Below, one piece after another: positions 31,501-43,963 of a stretch of 64,000 nucleotides of DNA. Within the stretch, counting starts at the first letter, position 1. The number at the start of each line of letters is the position of its first letter. This DNA is from Flammula alnicola. Lineage: Eukaryota > Basidiomycota > Agaricomycetes > Agaricales > Strophariaceae. The position numbers and the translations under genes are program-made. The stretch lies in the NCBI GenBank assembly GCA_015499995.1, contig JADNRV010000167.1:45916-109915 (forward strand), in the 5' to 3' direction. The notes below the pieces were generated by a model that was not told the DNA's origin, ran no database searches, and saw nothing but the letters and a program-made list of their open reading frames with translations.

Positions 31501-31622
31501 CGATCCGCGAGAAGAGTTGAAGGAGAAAGACGATCGCTGAGTCTTGCAATCGTATCCGTGGGTGTTTGGGGTGCTCCTGTAGGGCCACGGAGGGCCACGT
31601 AGGTTTGGGAGAAGAAATCCAT
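28538..31622 (-). CDS. USO1: Vesicle-tethering protein Uso1/p115
   Basis: Uso1/p115 is a long homodimeric tether that links ER-derived COPII vesicles to the cis-Golgi before SNARE pairing. The ATG at 31622 opens MDFFSQTYVALRGPTGAPQT, followed by the armadillo-like globular head (DTIARLSDRLSPSTLLADRR, AVLALKGLSRDCKLEVGE, NNFYTRFATLQFLTTLLHNRR, NTSLIIGIMGMLMGSKGHG) spread over several exons. A Pro/Glu-rich insert separates it from the second half of the head (LSQWLWEDPKSVKDFLDAGG). The end is a coiled coil (SLRDVIRQQSGEIETLQKRL, LADLEKQIASLQSQL) and a strongly acidic tail to the stop at 28538, as in p115. The coiled coil is short compared with yeast Uso1 and closer to the animal p115 length. 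Introns are 45-60 nt. Confidence 0.92.
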
Positions 31623-33380
31623 TGACGTTAAGCTGATGCCCGATCTTCGACGCACCAGAGAGCCCTGGGATATCCAGCACTGTACCGTGGTCACTGGGAC
31701 GGATGCGGCCACGTGCCGCAGCGTGGCTTCGGCGCCGACGGCACGTAATTCGGACTCCGAATTTTTGCATACCATACCGTGATCATGACCACAACTCAAC
31801 AACTCCCTATTCAATTTGCCACTTTGTCTTTGAGCACACAATGCTGTCGTTTCTGCACCCTGAACCAATTACTATTTACAAGAATTGATACGGAGATAAC
31901 CCAACCAACTATATTCATCAAATTTTTCTGATATAACTTTTTGGCAACTTATTCTCAAAGTTATTTTTGATCCGATTCTGGTCGTGAGCGTCCATAAAAC
32001 TCTTCCAACCTCCTCTCCATGATTTTCCGTCAGACATTGCTTATTCTCATTCTGTTCAGGAACAAGTAGGCACTGGCAATGACCCCAATTCAGAGAAGTT
32101 AGGAATGAACGCACCTTCTCAACCCATAGACTTCTCAGTACTTGCCATCTCAGTATCGAATCCCACAGGACACACAACTTGAAGTTTCCGCACAGGGTCT
32201 TTCTTTGTTGGATATCTGCCTTCACCGTGCACACTTAAATTTCCAAGTGAAACTTGTCCACACCTTGTCAGATCTTTCTCTCTATGGCTCGTATTAGGTC
32301 CGAACCGCGAGGCTATGTAAATGCATACAGCACATGCCTGTGACCTGATGCCCTACTCAATGAAATCTCTCAGGCTTGGAAGAACCTGAGGATCTTGAGT
32401 TCCACGAAATGGTTAGCCTCTCGTTTTCTGCTGCATGCGTTAATTGAATTCCAAGTCACTGGATAAAATCTCAGCGTTATCGGGGTCCATCGTCTAGCTT
32501 TAAGTCCACTCTCTTTCAGGTTCAATTGCTAGTCCAGGAAAGGATCAGCGAATACCAAGTTGTCGGTGGCAAAGATGATGATCGTCTTGCCGTAAAACGC
32601 AAAGATATTGTTCCCCAACTTTTCGTGGCCAACTTCCGCCAATCCCCGTGCCGTCTTGATCAGTGTTCCAGTATTGCGCAAAGAAGACCGGCCTGCTAAC
32701 CCATGATGTAACTGATGCGGATGGAGGATGCAGTTTTACGAGGTAGCCAGTCGCATCAACTTCGATGTACTCTCCTGGACGATGGCCAGATGCATACCAC
32801 GCAGAAACAATATCCCTCAATGGAATCAGCGCTCTGCGAGCGCGCTGAACGATCTTGATCTGCCTAGGCTTGCACCATCCCCTTGCATATCGGTGCATTC
32901 CCACTGCAAGAAGTCTGGATTTCAATTCTTTGTTTCATCAAACACGCAGCCTGAGCGGCTCCTGTAGGTAAGTAAGTGTTCTCAAGGAATACTCGGCTCC
33001 CGAAAACCAACTGGGGATTAAAGACGACCAGATCTATATGTCCCTCAATTCTTGCTTAACATCGTGGATGCATTTCTGGATAACGAAGTGCCTCTGTATT
33101 GCGTCCCTACTTTCTCATGCATGCAGAGCCTGTTTACAATACCGACTTCCTTTCTAATCGTCGAGGTATGAGATACGAGATTGCAGCGTGGCCATTGACC
33201 ATTTCCACGCCTAGATTAACCTTCTCAGCCTCAGGGTGAACTTGCAGCGACAGAAGCCTGATAGCCTTCTTAGACTTCCAGTCCTTAATTCGGTTTTGGA
33301 ATTTTGCCTCTCCGCTATAATCTTTGCTTAAAATCCCAGAATCCCAATGCTACCAAAGCCAGAACTCACACAGATTGATC
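31623..33380. other. Intergenic region with an unknown fragment
   Basis: This region lies between the divergent USO1 and P450 genes. Apart from the fragment at 32529-32925, no gene-like frame is seen. Confidence 0.35.
32529..32925 (-). pseudogene. Unknown protein fragment, C-terminal part
   Basis: The minus strand reads ALIPLRDIVSAWYASGHRPG and IEVDATGYLVK in one frame, then, after about 32705, TLIKTARGLAEVGHEKLG and KTIIIFATDNLVFADPFLD to a TAG at 32529 in another. The composition is protein-like and the two parts may be exons of one gene, but I could not find a clean splice between them or a proper start. I do not recognise the family. Confidence 0.3.
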
Positions 33381-35772
33381 ATGGCCCTCGCTTTACCCTT
33401 GGTCGCGCTCGCTCTTCTCGCCGTTTTCTACAGACTCTACCGAAGATTCAGCCGTGTGTCTGTATCTGATATACCAGGACCTGAGCCAGAATCCTTTGTC
33501 ATTGGTATGCCTACTCAGTTACATCATCGGTTAAAATCCATATTCAATTGAGCAGGTAACTTGCGCCAGTATTTCCAGAGTCAAGCTGGAGAGGTACGCT
33601 TTCGTCTTGTCCAAACTAATCGTCCTGACCTCACGATTGCTTTGCCATACAAGATTGATTTCAAGTGGCAAGAAGCATATGGCGGTGTCGTCAGGTTTAA
33701 AGGTCCTTTTGGAGTGAGATTAACTCTCCTTGGCCATATCTGATTGTATCCTCATCGTAAATGCCATATCGCAGGAAGACAGGCTTTTAGTGTCGGATCC
33801 GAAGGCCCTTCAGTACATATACCATATTTCTGGTTATAATTTCTCCAAGCAGCCAGAGCGCCGAGAAATGACTCGAATGCTCACGGGAAGGGGGATCGTA
33901 TGGGCTGAAGGTCTGTGCGAAACCAGATCACCCTGCATAAATTGCGTTAACGCATAACACAATGACAGGTCACGAACATAAAAGACACAGAAAGATCATG
34001 AATCCAGCATTCAGTTATGGAGAAATAAAGGCATATTCCCCAGTCTTCAATCATCACTCTGCGAAGGTGTGTCTACCGCTCTCTCGACCTGGGGATTTGT
34101 TGTCGAATGCGCAGAAATAGCTCACCACCAAATGGAAAGAACATATTCTGGCATCTCCGAACCAAAAATCTGTTTTTGACGTGTCTTCTTGGTTCGCTCG
34201 CTCAACCCTGGATGCTATGGGAGTTGGTGAGACCAACACTATATATTCTGCAGATATGTACATATCTTTGACACCAAATTCCACGCAGCTGCCTTTGATT
34301 ACCACTTCGGAACCCTTGACAACGCTGACAACGAACTAGGCAACGTCTATGCAAATCTCTGGTAAGTTTTCTACGTCATACATTATTTCAGGCACACAGC
34401 ACACAGGCTCACATTGCATAGCGTCGAAGCATTTGGGTCATTGTCTGAGAGCGATATTTTCAGGCAAGCTTTGGTTCCATATCTTCCAAAGTTTGTTCTT
34501 TCGTATATCAGAGAGCAAGCGCCCAGTCATAGGCTCCAACAACTGCGAAGTGCATTCGTGGTAGGCAACAAAGTTGCTAAAGAAATGATCGATTCGAAGT
34601 CGAAAGCTCTTTCTGGCGAGATTCAAGGCAATAGCGACATCATGAGCTTGTTAGGCAAGTACTTTTCGCTAACGCCGGTGTTTGTTATCTGAACATATGA
34701 CTTATGTCTATTCATAGTACGTGCGAATGCTTCTGAAAAAGAAGAGACTAGAATGTCTGAAGAAGAGATGATAGCCCAAGTGCGGTATGTTTTTCAACTT
34801 CGCGCGTGAAAGGGCCGTCCATTGACTGATAAATCTTTTCTTAACTAGCACGCTCCTTCTCGCAGGATATGAAACGACAGCCACCAGCCTAACCTGGGCA
34901 ATGCTAGAAATCGCGCGTCATTCTGATGTCCAAGAAAAGCTTCGACGTGAAATCCGCCAAAAGCAACAAGAAATTCAGGCCCGAGGAGAGACCGAATTCT
35001 CTCAAAGTGACTTCGATGCCATGCCTTATCTTACGGCGGTCCTCAAGGTCTGTCAGCGCTTAACCGTTAGCATGGAAAATCATTCTAACTTAAGTCAGGA
35101 ATCTCTGCGTTTCCACCCTGTAGTCTATGGCACATACAGGGAGCCTGTGAAAGACGACGTCCTTCCCCTCTCAAAACCCATTACCACACGTTCTGGGAAA
35201 GTGGTCGCTGAAATTCCTGTCCCAAAAGGCATTAAAATAGTCACATCTATCAGCGGTTATCACAGGTGAGCTATATGAACACAGGGCTGATTTGTCACTT
35301 GGTGGACTGACTTGGGATTTTCAGGAATAAAGATGTTTTCGGGCCAGATTCGCATGTCTACGACCCTGAACGTTGGATTATTCCAGGTCGGGTGAAGAAC
35401 CTGGCTTCAGTCGGCGTGTATGGAAATCTGCGAGTTATTTTTTGTTTTGTCAAATGTAACTTCTTTGTTGACCAAGGAACCCTCAAATCAGCCTTTCGTT
35501 CGCCGGAGGAGTACGGTCAGTTCCCTATCTTCTCGGTAATCAATATGCTAATTATTTTCCCACTTAGCTCTTGCATCGGCTGGCGTTTCGCCGTATTGGA
35601 ACTCCAGGCCTTTATAGTTGAACTTGTCAATAACTTCGAATTTTCTCTGACGCCAGAAGCGCAAATGGTACGAAGGGAAGCGTGTCTCGTCATGGCGCCT
35701 ACGATAGAAGGGCAAGTGGAAAAGGGAAACCAACTTCCTTTGGTCGTTAAAATAGCCACACCAGAGGACTGA
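33381..35772 (+). CDS. Cytochrome P450 monooxygenase
   Basis: This haem-thiolate monooxygenase probably sits on the ER membrane through its N-terminal anchor (LALPLVALALLAVFYRLY) followed by the hinge DIPGPEPES. Exons can be joined through the C-helix GHEHKRHRKIMNPAF, I-helix oxygen-activation motif AGYETTATSLTW, K-helix ExxR (ESLRFHP), PERW, and the haem-binding loop FAGGVRSCIGWRF, whose Cys is the iron ligand. That loop is interrupted by a 52-bp intron inside the Arg codon (35516-35567). The intron before it seems to use a GC donor: CT|GCGAGT at 35430 to ATCAG|C at 35491 restores VYGNLLSFAGG. The layout resembles basidiomycete-specific P450s. The substrate cannot be told. It is convergent with the MOCOS-like gene. 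Confidence 0.9.
35430..35491 (+). other. Probable GC-AG intron in the P450 gene
   Basis: The donor hexamer is GCGAGT, the same as in the clathrin light chain gene. Splicing 35429 to 35492 yields NLLSFAGGVRS, matching the P450 consensus ahead of the haem loop. No GT donor nearby gives the right phase. Confidence 0.6.
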
Positions 35773-36005
35773 GAGATTCTTGTAAAGGTGACCGGTGGCG
35801 AATCTTCCACAAACTAAATTCATTTCCTATTTCTTTAGATTCTACTTGTATTACTGTCGAACATGAGAACAAATTAAACAATATGCTGTACATATACATT
35901 TTTATTCAAGAAAAAATTGAGGGTTTCGTCGTCTGCGAGAGATCTTTTATACAGAATACAGATGGCGGAAAAAGATGCGTGTTTGGAGCTTTGTCTTTGT
36001 GGTTT

Positions 36006-38071
36006 TTACATGGCCTGGCCGATTTCGGACCTTTGCGATTCCATCCATTGTATCCACAAGGTCTTCCGCGAGTGTTCTTGGCCGATGGATGAAGCAAACT
36101 TGATGACCCGCCATACGTCTTGGAAATTACTGGCAAGTCCAAGGCTAATCCTAACGACACCCAACTCCCTGCCCATTCTCTCCTCAAAGTCGGTTAAGGT
36201 AACGCCAGGATAGAGGTGTCGCATTTCTTCCTCTATACCCAAGATAGCGGCGGCACCACCAGGGTTGCACATGCAACCAGTTCGTAAGGATATGTTTTGA
36301 GTCGATGCAGCGTATTCAATAAATGAGTTGGGGATCATCTCCCCTGAAGGCTGTATAGAATGTGTCAGCATGTCGGCGAAATGAAAGGCGAAATGGAAAA
36401 TCTGACATACGTCAATAAATAGCAATGCTAGAATGGAACCCGTATCGGCCTGTTCTCCAACGGAACGGAGCCTTCGGGTGGGTATTCGGGACAGAATCTG
36501 TACTACAGGCCGACCGGAAGTATCGTGGCGAAGTTTTGACAGAGAAGACATCAGATAGATGAGAAGCGACGAAAGCCGGAGAGGAATGAACGGCAAATAG
36601 GCGGACAAAAAGCGCAAGCCATTGGTGATAGCTGGTAGTTGCACGTAGTTAATAGTTCCATCCTAGGGTCCATGAGAACGGTGACCAACGGAACAGCCAA
36701 AAAAAAACATACCTCGAATTGCTCATGCTGATGTTTCGCCCGGGTAACGATATTTCCGGGAACTTGCACAACGTCAACGGTACCCCCGGCGAACCACGGG
36801 CGTTTCAATTGAGATAGGAACGTCTTCTTGACAATTAAAGCGCCTACGCCAGTAGGGTATCCGAACATTTTGTAAAAGGATACAGCCATGGCATCAATTG
36901 GGTATTCGGAGATATTGACAATGGATGTAGCCGCCAGAGCTGCGCCATCAACCATTGTATAATAGCCTAGCGATGCTGCGTATTCGACCATGGAGAGCGG
37001 GGATTTGCTATTGGAAATGTTGGACTGCGCAGTCAACACATACAAACTGGGGGCGAGGTCTTTGGATTGCGGCCGATTGCGCAAAAGGATATTCTGGTGG
37101 GTAAGGGATGAATGAATAACCCGCGAAAGGATTGGCGTAAACAGCATTTACCTTTGCTGTCGGGATGTCGAAACCACCTTGAGAAGTCGAAGGCACATAG
37201 ACTGTTCGAGCGCTTCTGAACGTCGCAAATTCTCGAATGCCATGGACCTATAGGGCCAACTTAAGTTAAATTGACAGATGGATGCGGAACACAGCTTACA
37301 CTGTTATGAGAATCGGCCCCGATGATGAGATTGCTGCCACTTGCAAACGGAAAAGATTCCGCTACGAGTTTCAGAGCCCCGCTGGCATTGGCAGTGAATA
37401 TGACCGTGTATTCCGAGGACGCCTTGAAGTGCGTTAAAACTGCTAGACGTGCCTCGTCTGCGCACTTGAGCGATAGTTTAGAACTAAACATTAGTTAGCA
37501 TATTTATCTTCCAAAGAAAAGCGCATATACCCGCCTGTTACTGACGGAGTGGGTGTTACCCAAGATATTGCGGTTGAGGAAATCAGTGTGGACTTTAATC
37601 AGGCTCTCTGGATAGATTGCGCCGCCCATGTAGTCAACGTAGGTTTCGCCTGCGCGTTCCAGCCGCGCAAAATCAGTTCGACGGAGAGTATCCAAAATCC
37701 ATGTCAATTGATACTCTGTCGAGGTTAAAATAAAGATGGAATTTGTGTTGTAAATCAGTGAGAAAGGTACCTGGATATTCTCGGAGAAACCCCGCAAAAG
37801 CGGTTTCTTCATCCGTCTCAAGATGGGGGTGGGTAGGCGTATATGCGAGGGGAGAAATAGGAGAATAGTGTTGGTCGCGATGATCGACGAGGATGAACTT
37901 CTCCCTGGACACTAGATTTGAGGACTCCTGAGAGTGGGCGAGGCTATCGCTCGAGTCGACAGAGGTACAACCAAGGCCGATATGAGAGAAAATCGCTGAG
38001 CGCTTTCGTATAAACGGACGCCCTTTGGTAGCGCTGGAAGAGGGTTGATGAGTCGAATTGGAGTTACCCAT
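36006..38071 (-). CDS. PLP-dependent aminotransferase class V, molybdenum cofactor sulfurase-like
   Basis: MOCOS-type enzymes use pyridoxal phosphate to take sulfur from L-cysteine and sulfurate the molybdenum cofactor. This protein has the aminotransferase V part only. After a Ser-rich leader (MGNSNSTHQPSSSATK), the fold runs DFARLERAGETYVDYMGGAI, NTHSVSNR, TANASGALKLVAESFPF, ADSHNSV and then AVSFYKMFGYPTG, which carries the PLP-binding Lys. RTGCMCNPGGAAAILG carries the persulfide-accepting Cys. It ends at LGVVRISLGLASNFQDVWRV with no C-terminal MOSC domain. Introns occur at about 45-60 nt spacing sizes. Such MOSC-less relatives are common in basidiomycetes and their substrate is not established. 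The stop lies 233 bp from that of the P450 gene. Confidence 0.85.
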
Positions 38072-40882
38072 GTTGTTGGGGATAAAAACAGGCTCTGAGA
38101 TTTGCAGATATCGCTGGTTTCCGTTTTATATCTGGACAGAAACAGTGTCCCTGGCCAATGACTTAGATTAACTAGGTCAAAGGCATGATGGACGGTCGGC
38201 GGTACTGTGTGGGGACAGCGAATGACAGATGGATCTGTCATCAAACAAAGCGTAACAAGTATCTGGCTTCATTCAAACGAGTTTCACAACACTGCAATTG
38301 CAACAAATCCAAAGTAGCCCAGAAGACATAGCAAGTCGGTCGAGACATCTTGTTAAAGCTTTATGAAAGCCGATTACAAGAAGGCTTCTATTCTCCACAT
38401 CGAAAATCGTTCAGTTATTCAAAAGTGCCATCTGGGAGATGGCGGGTTGACGCTGGTCTATCCTCTCCGGTGACCATAATTATGTCTGACATGTGGAGAT
38501 ACTACTGTCACGAGGCGCGCACGCAGATAGAGCGTAAAAATAGTCGTCCTCCCCCTTTTTCACAGAGAAATTCGAGTATAACTCAGCCAAGGTCGAGATT
38601 ATTTTGTCGCACCGATTCGAAGACTGATATCCGAGAATAGTGGTATGCCTCCTGAGACGTCCTATCCTGATTAGTTATGGAGTAGATATTTTTCCTGTTA
38701 CACGGAGCGTAGAAACATAGCTCAAGGCACCGGTCTTGGATTGTCCATCTGATCGCGGCATTGAGATAGATGTCGGAGAACATATGGTACACATGCTGCG
38801 TGGGCATTACGTAGAAGATCGATCCACAAGAATTTTTTTACAATAGCAAAGAAACGAAAGCCACCTTTCCCCATAGGACTGAAGGCCAATAGACATGACG
38901 CGTCCTGCGATGATGACGGCACTCCGGCAACGTGAGGCCTAAAGGTACGAGTGAGTTCGTCAATGACGGCATCGTATAAGGCGGGCACATACTCGCGGAC
39001 AAATACGGGGTCATTCTTATGATCTATAAAGAGCATCGTGTTCACACAAGGCGGTGCCAATCGCAGCATGACAGTGATCCTCAGAAATGAAATGTCCATC
39101 GCAGAGCCTTGAAATCTGGGTCGAGAAAGGCACTAGAGCGAGATTACTTCCACTTAGACAAGATCAAAATTCGACCTGCCTCCGAGATAACAGTATAGAG
39201 AAGAGAGTGGGTCAGTTCCGGTTCCGGTAGGTGTATCCGGAATGCCATTTCGGTTAGATGAGATGACAGCCGAGCATGCCTTCTCTTTGCTAGTCCCCAG
39301 CGAGAGAAATAGGAAGAAACATGCACCAGAAGACGAAGGGAACCTTAAGTGTCACGCAGGGAGAAGCGCGATGCATTCCTCCAGGATCGACGGCAATGGG
39401 TGGTCGCCCTTCTACTCGAGTAGTATAGTACCGGAATGCCCCGGAGTTGAGAGCGCTGCTATGACCAAGCCAGGAGCACTGAAAACAAACAAGCGCCCTA
39501 GGTAGGAAATGTGGGCCCATAAGCCGAGAGTTCCTGGCACGGCATGTTAGCTGTGGTGCTAGTTGAGACGTGGAATTCTGCGCAGACGACTCGAACAATA
39601 GCTTCAACACTTACAATGTTAATGCAATTTGACCCACTACAGCTGTGCCGATTTTCCACTGCTTTGGTCGTGAATAAAGCCATAAATGGGCGCTTGTTAT
39701 TCGTTCGAGAAAGAGGATGTCCAATGTCAAATAGAATTCACGCTGCTTCACGATGGATGATGGTTCAAAAGTTCAAATTCAAATTTCAAGCGTTCAACAA
39801 CGCAACCATGTGCTTGTTTCTGTTATCTCGAGAGTCAAAAGCCCTTTCCCACGCTAGTTTATTGCTGATCGGAGTGCCGCCGGGTCACGGAGAAGACTGA
39901 ATACAACCTAATACAACGTCCGACATAAGTACTCTCATTCTAATCACCCACTGACGATTTATCACTAGACCAATTAAGTGTGATGTACATAGCCTTGAAA
40001 CAGCTTGAAACTCACTTAAACCTGGGCATGTTCGAGTCCGATCATATCATGCCAACCTCCGCTCTGTGTGGCGCCGACTCCGGGCGCGCGCCACAAGTGT
40101 TCCTAATTTCCTCGGAATGCTAATCGGAAAGCCAGCTGATTGCATGTTCGGAGCTGGCTTCGGAGATTAGCTGATCGGATTGGGCCTACATATTATATGT
40201 GTTCTGGCGGGTCCTTGTTGGCTGTCCTGATTTGTGCAGCAAGTTCGTAAATCATGAATGGTTGCATATGCATAGTGGAGTCCATCAAAATTCCTCGGTT
40301 CAGGTCGATTCAAGGTTTGCAAAATTCGGAGGATACCAACCAGCGCGATCACCTTAAAGTGCTCCACTTTCCATCACAGTTCAACAATCATCCATAGTAG
40401 ATGACATTTGTATATAGGTTGAACAGGTGCTGAGTAAATGTTCTTTCAATCAGCATGCTAGTGTTGATCTCCATTGCAGCCTTTCAAGAGAAGGGTGCCA
40501 GTGGCGTAGTAGATGATTTAAGTTACATTTTAATACTACAGATGTAATTCGTTTTAAAGGAGGCTTCAACTTTCGTCCGGGATAATATATGTATTCAGAA
40601 ACTTTGAGATGATAATCACATTCTAGCACACGGACCTCATCTAATATATATCTAATAAGTACAATCCACCTGAATTCAAGGATCCTTGTTGGTTGCTTGT
40701 TGGTTCAGACTCCAAAATATCGCGAAGTTCCGGAGCTCCCGAAATCAAATTGATTGGACGAACTTTGGTGATCGGTGGTGTGAGCTAATATTTTACTTGG
40801 AAGTGTGACTTTACCTTATCTTTTAACTCGCGGTAAAGTAGTAGTTGGTTGCGAGCGTAGCGAGCAATCATTAATCATTCTC
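38072..40882. other. Gene-poor region
   Basis: A minus-strand frame at 38722-39099 (MDISFLRITVMLRLAPPCVN, FIDHKNDPVFVREYVPALYD) is weakly protein-like but has no recognised domain or clear upstream exon. The rest (39.3-40.85 kb) shows no gene. GCGAGCGTAGCGAGCA at 40851 leads into the dispersed repeat. Confidence 0.35.
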
Positions 40883-41263
40883 TAAGGGCTGGGGGCCCGG
40901 ACAAACAAAGCCAAATTTTCCGGCGCACAAATTTGCACACCCATGCGAGCTCGACAATATATCTCTCCTATCTCTGTTATTTCTTGCTCAATGCCTTTCA
41001 AACTTCATATATGAGTAGAACCTATCGTATTCTAAGTATTTCTGCCAAAAAACTACCTTTGAATTCGCATTTTGGTCTTATAAGCGAATTCGCCCGGCCC
41101 TTTTCGGTGTGATAATCGTCTTTCTTTCGTATTTTCTGTCTCGCTGTACTTAATAGTTGTCTTTACCATACAATTTGAAGCATACTGGGCTTGCAGAAGT
41201 AGAATTACAATACCCACCCGCTAGGATGGCGCAGCGAGCCTTCCCCCGCAGGAGCGGATCCTT
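40883..41263 (+). repeat. Dispersed repeat, copy B
   Basis: It shares with copy A (11837-12482) the left block GGACAAACAAAGCCAAAT (40899-40916) and the right block TAGGATGGCGCAGCGAGCC..GAGCGGATCCTT (41222-41263), in the same order and orientation. The middle is about 265 bp shorter than in copy A and not clearly alignable. It ends about 300 bp upstream of the pseudouridine synthase gene. Confidence 0.6.
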
Positions 41264-41560
41264 TATATGTATGTACTCGAGTAAGTACTTAGGCGCCGAG
41301 GACAGATGAGCTGCTTTTAGAACATTTGCTTACGTAACAAAGATCAATAAATTTGCATCTCCGAGTCTGTAAGGCAGCTTCGTGAATAACAACCATACCC
41401 CCAGACATACCCTTGGACTGAGAAATCTGGATATTTGTATGTTCGTTTCATCCATATTCTACTTCTATAACGCTTGATCTCATTTCGAATCCTGGTTAAA
41501 GGGATCCTCAATTTTAGAGCCATCCGATTGCATTTTCAGTTCTAGAATCGCAATAGCTGC

Positions 41561-43887
41561 ATGTCCGTGTCGAACACGACACGGCTCAGCTGTATTTCAA
41601 GAAGACTCAAAATTCATCTCCCGATTATTCCAGCCTCTGGGCAAGAACAGTTTCAGCAAACCGCCTACAGTCTTCTACGATCAGCTTTTATGGCCGACCA
41701 ACTTGAACAGTTTAAACCGAAGGAGGTCAATGGCCTCAAGAAGATACCTCCATACTGGTACCCATATACGACCATGACAAAGATGCGTTGGATTGGAAGG
41801 GAGCTTTTGGAAGTTGTTTCCACTGAATTTCGTGATAGGTCGATGGAATACTATGTGAGTCGGCTTACTTTCGATATGTACTTCTCCGATACTCAAGAGA
41901 TTGCAGAGATACGCCTTGGAATCTGGAGTTACTACCGTCAACGGAAGGATAGCCAAGCCAGATACCATTCTGCGTGATGGAGACCGCGTCGAGTGAGTTC
42001 ACAGTCTTGTTGAATCCTCCGATCTCCCTAAAGTCAATACAACGTCTAAAGAAACGTCGTCCACCGACATGAACCACCAGTGACCTCAACGCCTGTCAAA
42101 ATTCTCCTTCATGACGTGGAACGCGAGTTCATCGTAGTCGACAAACCGGGCAGCATCGTTCGTTCGTCTTGGCAACCTTCACCTTCGTTTCCTGTCTGAC
42201 AGATCTCACGACAGCCGGTGCATGCGTCTGGACGCTACAATCGCAATTCCCTCATCGAGATTCTCGTTGACGACTTTGGGTATACGAAATGTTATCGTAT
42301 GTGAAGACAACTCTCGTTCCGCCTACGGCAACTAATTTTTGGACAGCCATCAACCGACTAGATCGACTAACATCAGGTTTGATGATCATCCCATTATCAG
42401 CCGCTCGCGCCAGAGATTTAACATCAGAGTTCACTGCTGGTACTGTGCGCAAAGAGTATGTTGCACGTGTTAAAGGCCGATTCCCTTCGTGTGTCCTTTT
42501 TCATTATTCATCTTCGCAGTTACTGATGAAGTTTCTAGAGAAGAGGTTATTTGTGAAGAACCCCTTCTCACTGTGGATCGTCAGATGGGCTTGAACGTAG
42601 TCCATCCACAGGGAAAGGTCAGTGGTGCACTGTTTTCCAACAGAATTACTGACTCATTTGTTACAGAGTGCAAAGACAGTTTTTAATCTTATTCGTTATG
42701 ACGCAAACACAAACAGCAGCGTTGTTAGATGTATGGTCTTGTCATACTTCCAACACATTATAATTTTGCTCATCCTTCGTCAGGTCGACCCTTTACAGGA
42801 AGATGTGAGCTCGTCTACTTGGATATATATCGACCCCAGACTTATTATACGAAATACAGCACATCAACTTCGTGTCCATCTGCAATTTTTGGGACATTCT
42901 ATAGCAAATGATCCTGTTTACTCTGATATACGAATATGGGTCAGTGTTTTTATGCCTCTCTCATTTCATGAACTTTATTCAACGAAATGATCGTGCAGGG
43001 CGAGAACATAGGCAAAGGAGGAATCGACACTACTCCCAGCGACGATCGCGAGGCACCAGCACCCCCGACCCATCTTCAAGGACTCGTAGATAGCCAAGGC
43101 AGCCCAGAATCTCTCAGAAAATCTAGAGCTGAAGCACCCGGAGACGGAAATATGGCTCCAAAGCTGCTTCCTCGCGAAACAGGGGAGGACATTGGCATGG
43201 GCTCGCCAGTGCCGCTCTCACGCGAGGCCGTGGGGGTCATTACTCGCCTCAGAAATATGAAGGTAGGTTAAAGGTTGTTCTGAAAATCGAGTCATTCTTC
43301 ATTGTTTATTGCAGGACGAAGATGAGGATTGGAGCAGGTGGAGAGATGTGGTTTTCCGCGCAAAAGGTGTTATGCGGCCGACCGACATGGTAATTAAGCC
43401 ACCCCCGCCGCAAAACAGAAGAAAGAGAGGAGGAAAAGCCGAGACTGTGACCCTCCGTCCATCTTGGAATAAGCCCATCGCCTCGGAATCTGCAACGCTA
43501 GAGACATCCACACCGCATGCAGAACTCTCTCCTCCCGAACCTGCAACAACCCCTTCCGCAGCCAGTTCTGCTGCAGACCAAGTCATATCGGAGCGCCTCG
43601 CCGCCGAAGACCTCACGACAGCGAGCATAGAAGAACCTTCTCCACCCCAAATCACGCTAGAAGAAGCACTGGAAAAGGTCGCGAGCGCTCCCGCGACCGG
43701 TATAGAGTGTGCCACTGATTCGGATCAGATTTACTGTCCCGAGTGCTACTTACCTCTCCACCCTGACCCTAAACCAGAAAAGCTCTACATCTTCCTACAT
43801 GCGCTAAAGTACACTACCAGCCTAGGAGCTTTCTCGACGCAGATGCCAGACTGGGCAGCGGAAGGGTGGGAATGGGACCAGTCATAG
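41561..43887 (+). CDS. RluA-type RNA pseudouridine synthase (Pus9/Rib2-like)
   Basis: These enzymes isomerise uridine to pseudouridine in RNA; the yeast relatives modify position 32 of cytosolic or mitochondrial tRNAs. The ATG at 41561 gives a leader, then PPYWYPYTTMTKMRWIGREL and, after splicing, an S4-like segment RYALESGVTTVNGR. EFIVVDKPGSI joins PVHASGRYNRNSL, and the catalytic loop INRLDRLTSGLMI carries the essential Asp. HQLRVHLQFLGHSIANDP is the typical C-terminal core motif. A 200-residue low-complexity extension with a CPEC motif (QIYCPECYLPLHPDP) follows. No deaminase domain is seen, so it is Pus9-like more than Rib2-like. It is convergent with CWC15, 76 bp apart. Confidence 0.87.
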
Positions 43888-43963
43888 TTTTCTGACGTCG
43901 CTTACTTTCTCGGATTTTGAATAACACATAATATATATTGCGGGTATAGTATAGTACAGCGAA

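Noticed and set aside
33381..38071. Secondary-metabolite cluster built on the P450, MOCOS-like enzyme and old yellow enzyme
   Set aside because: No terpene synthase, PKS, NRPS, transporter or regulator is nearby, and the oxidoreductase is 25 kb away among housekeeping genes.
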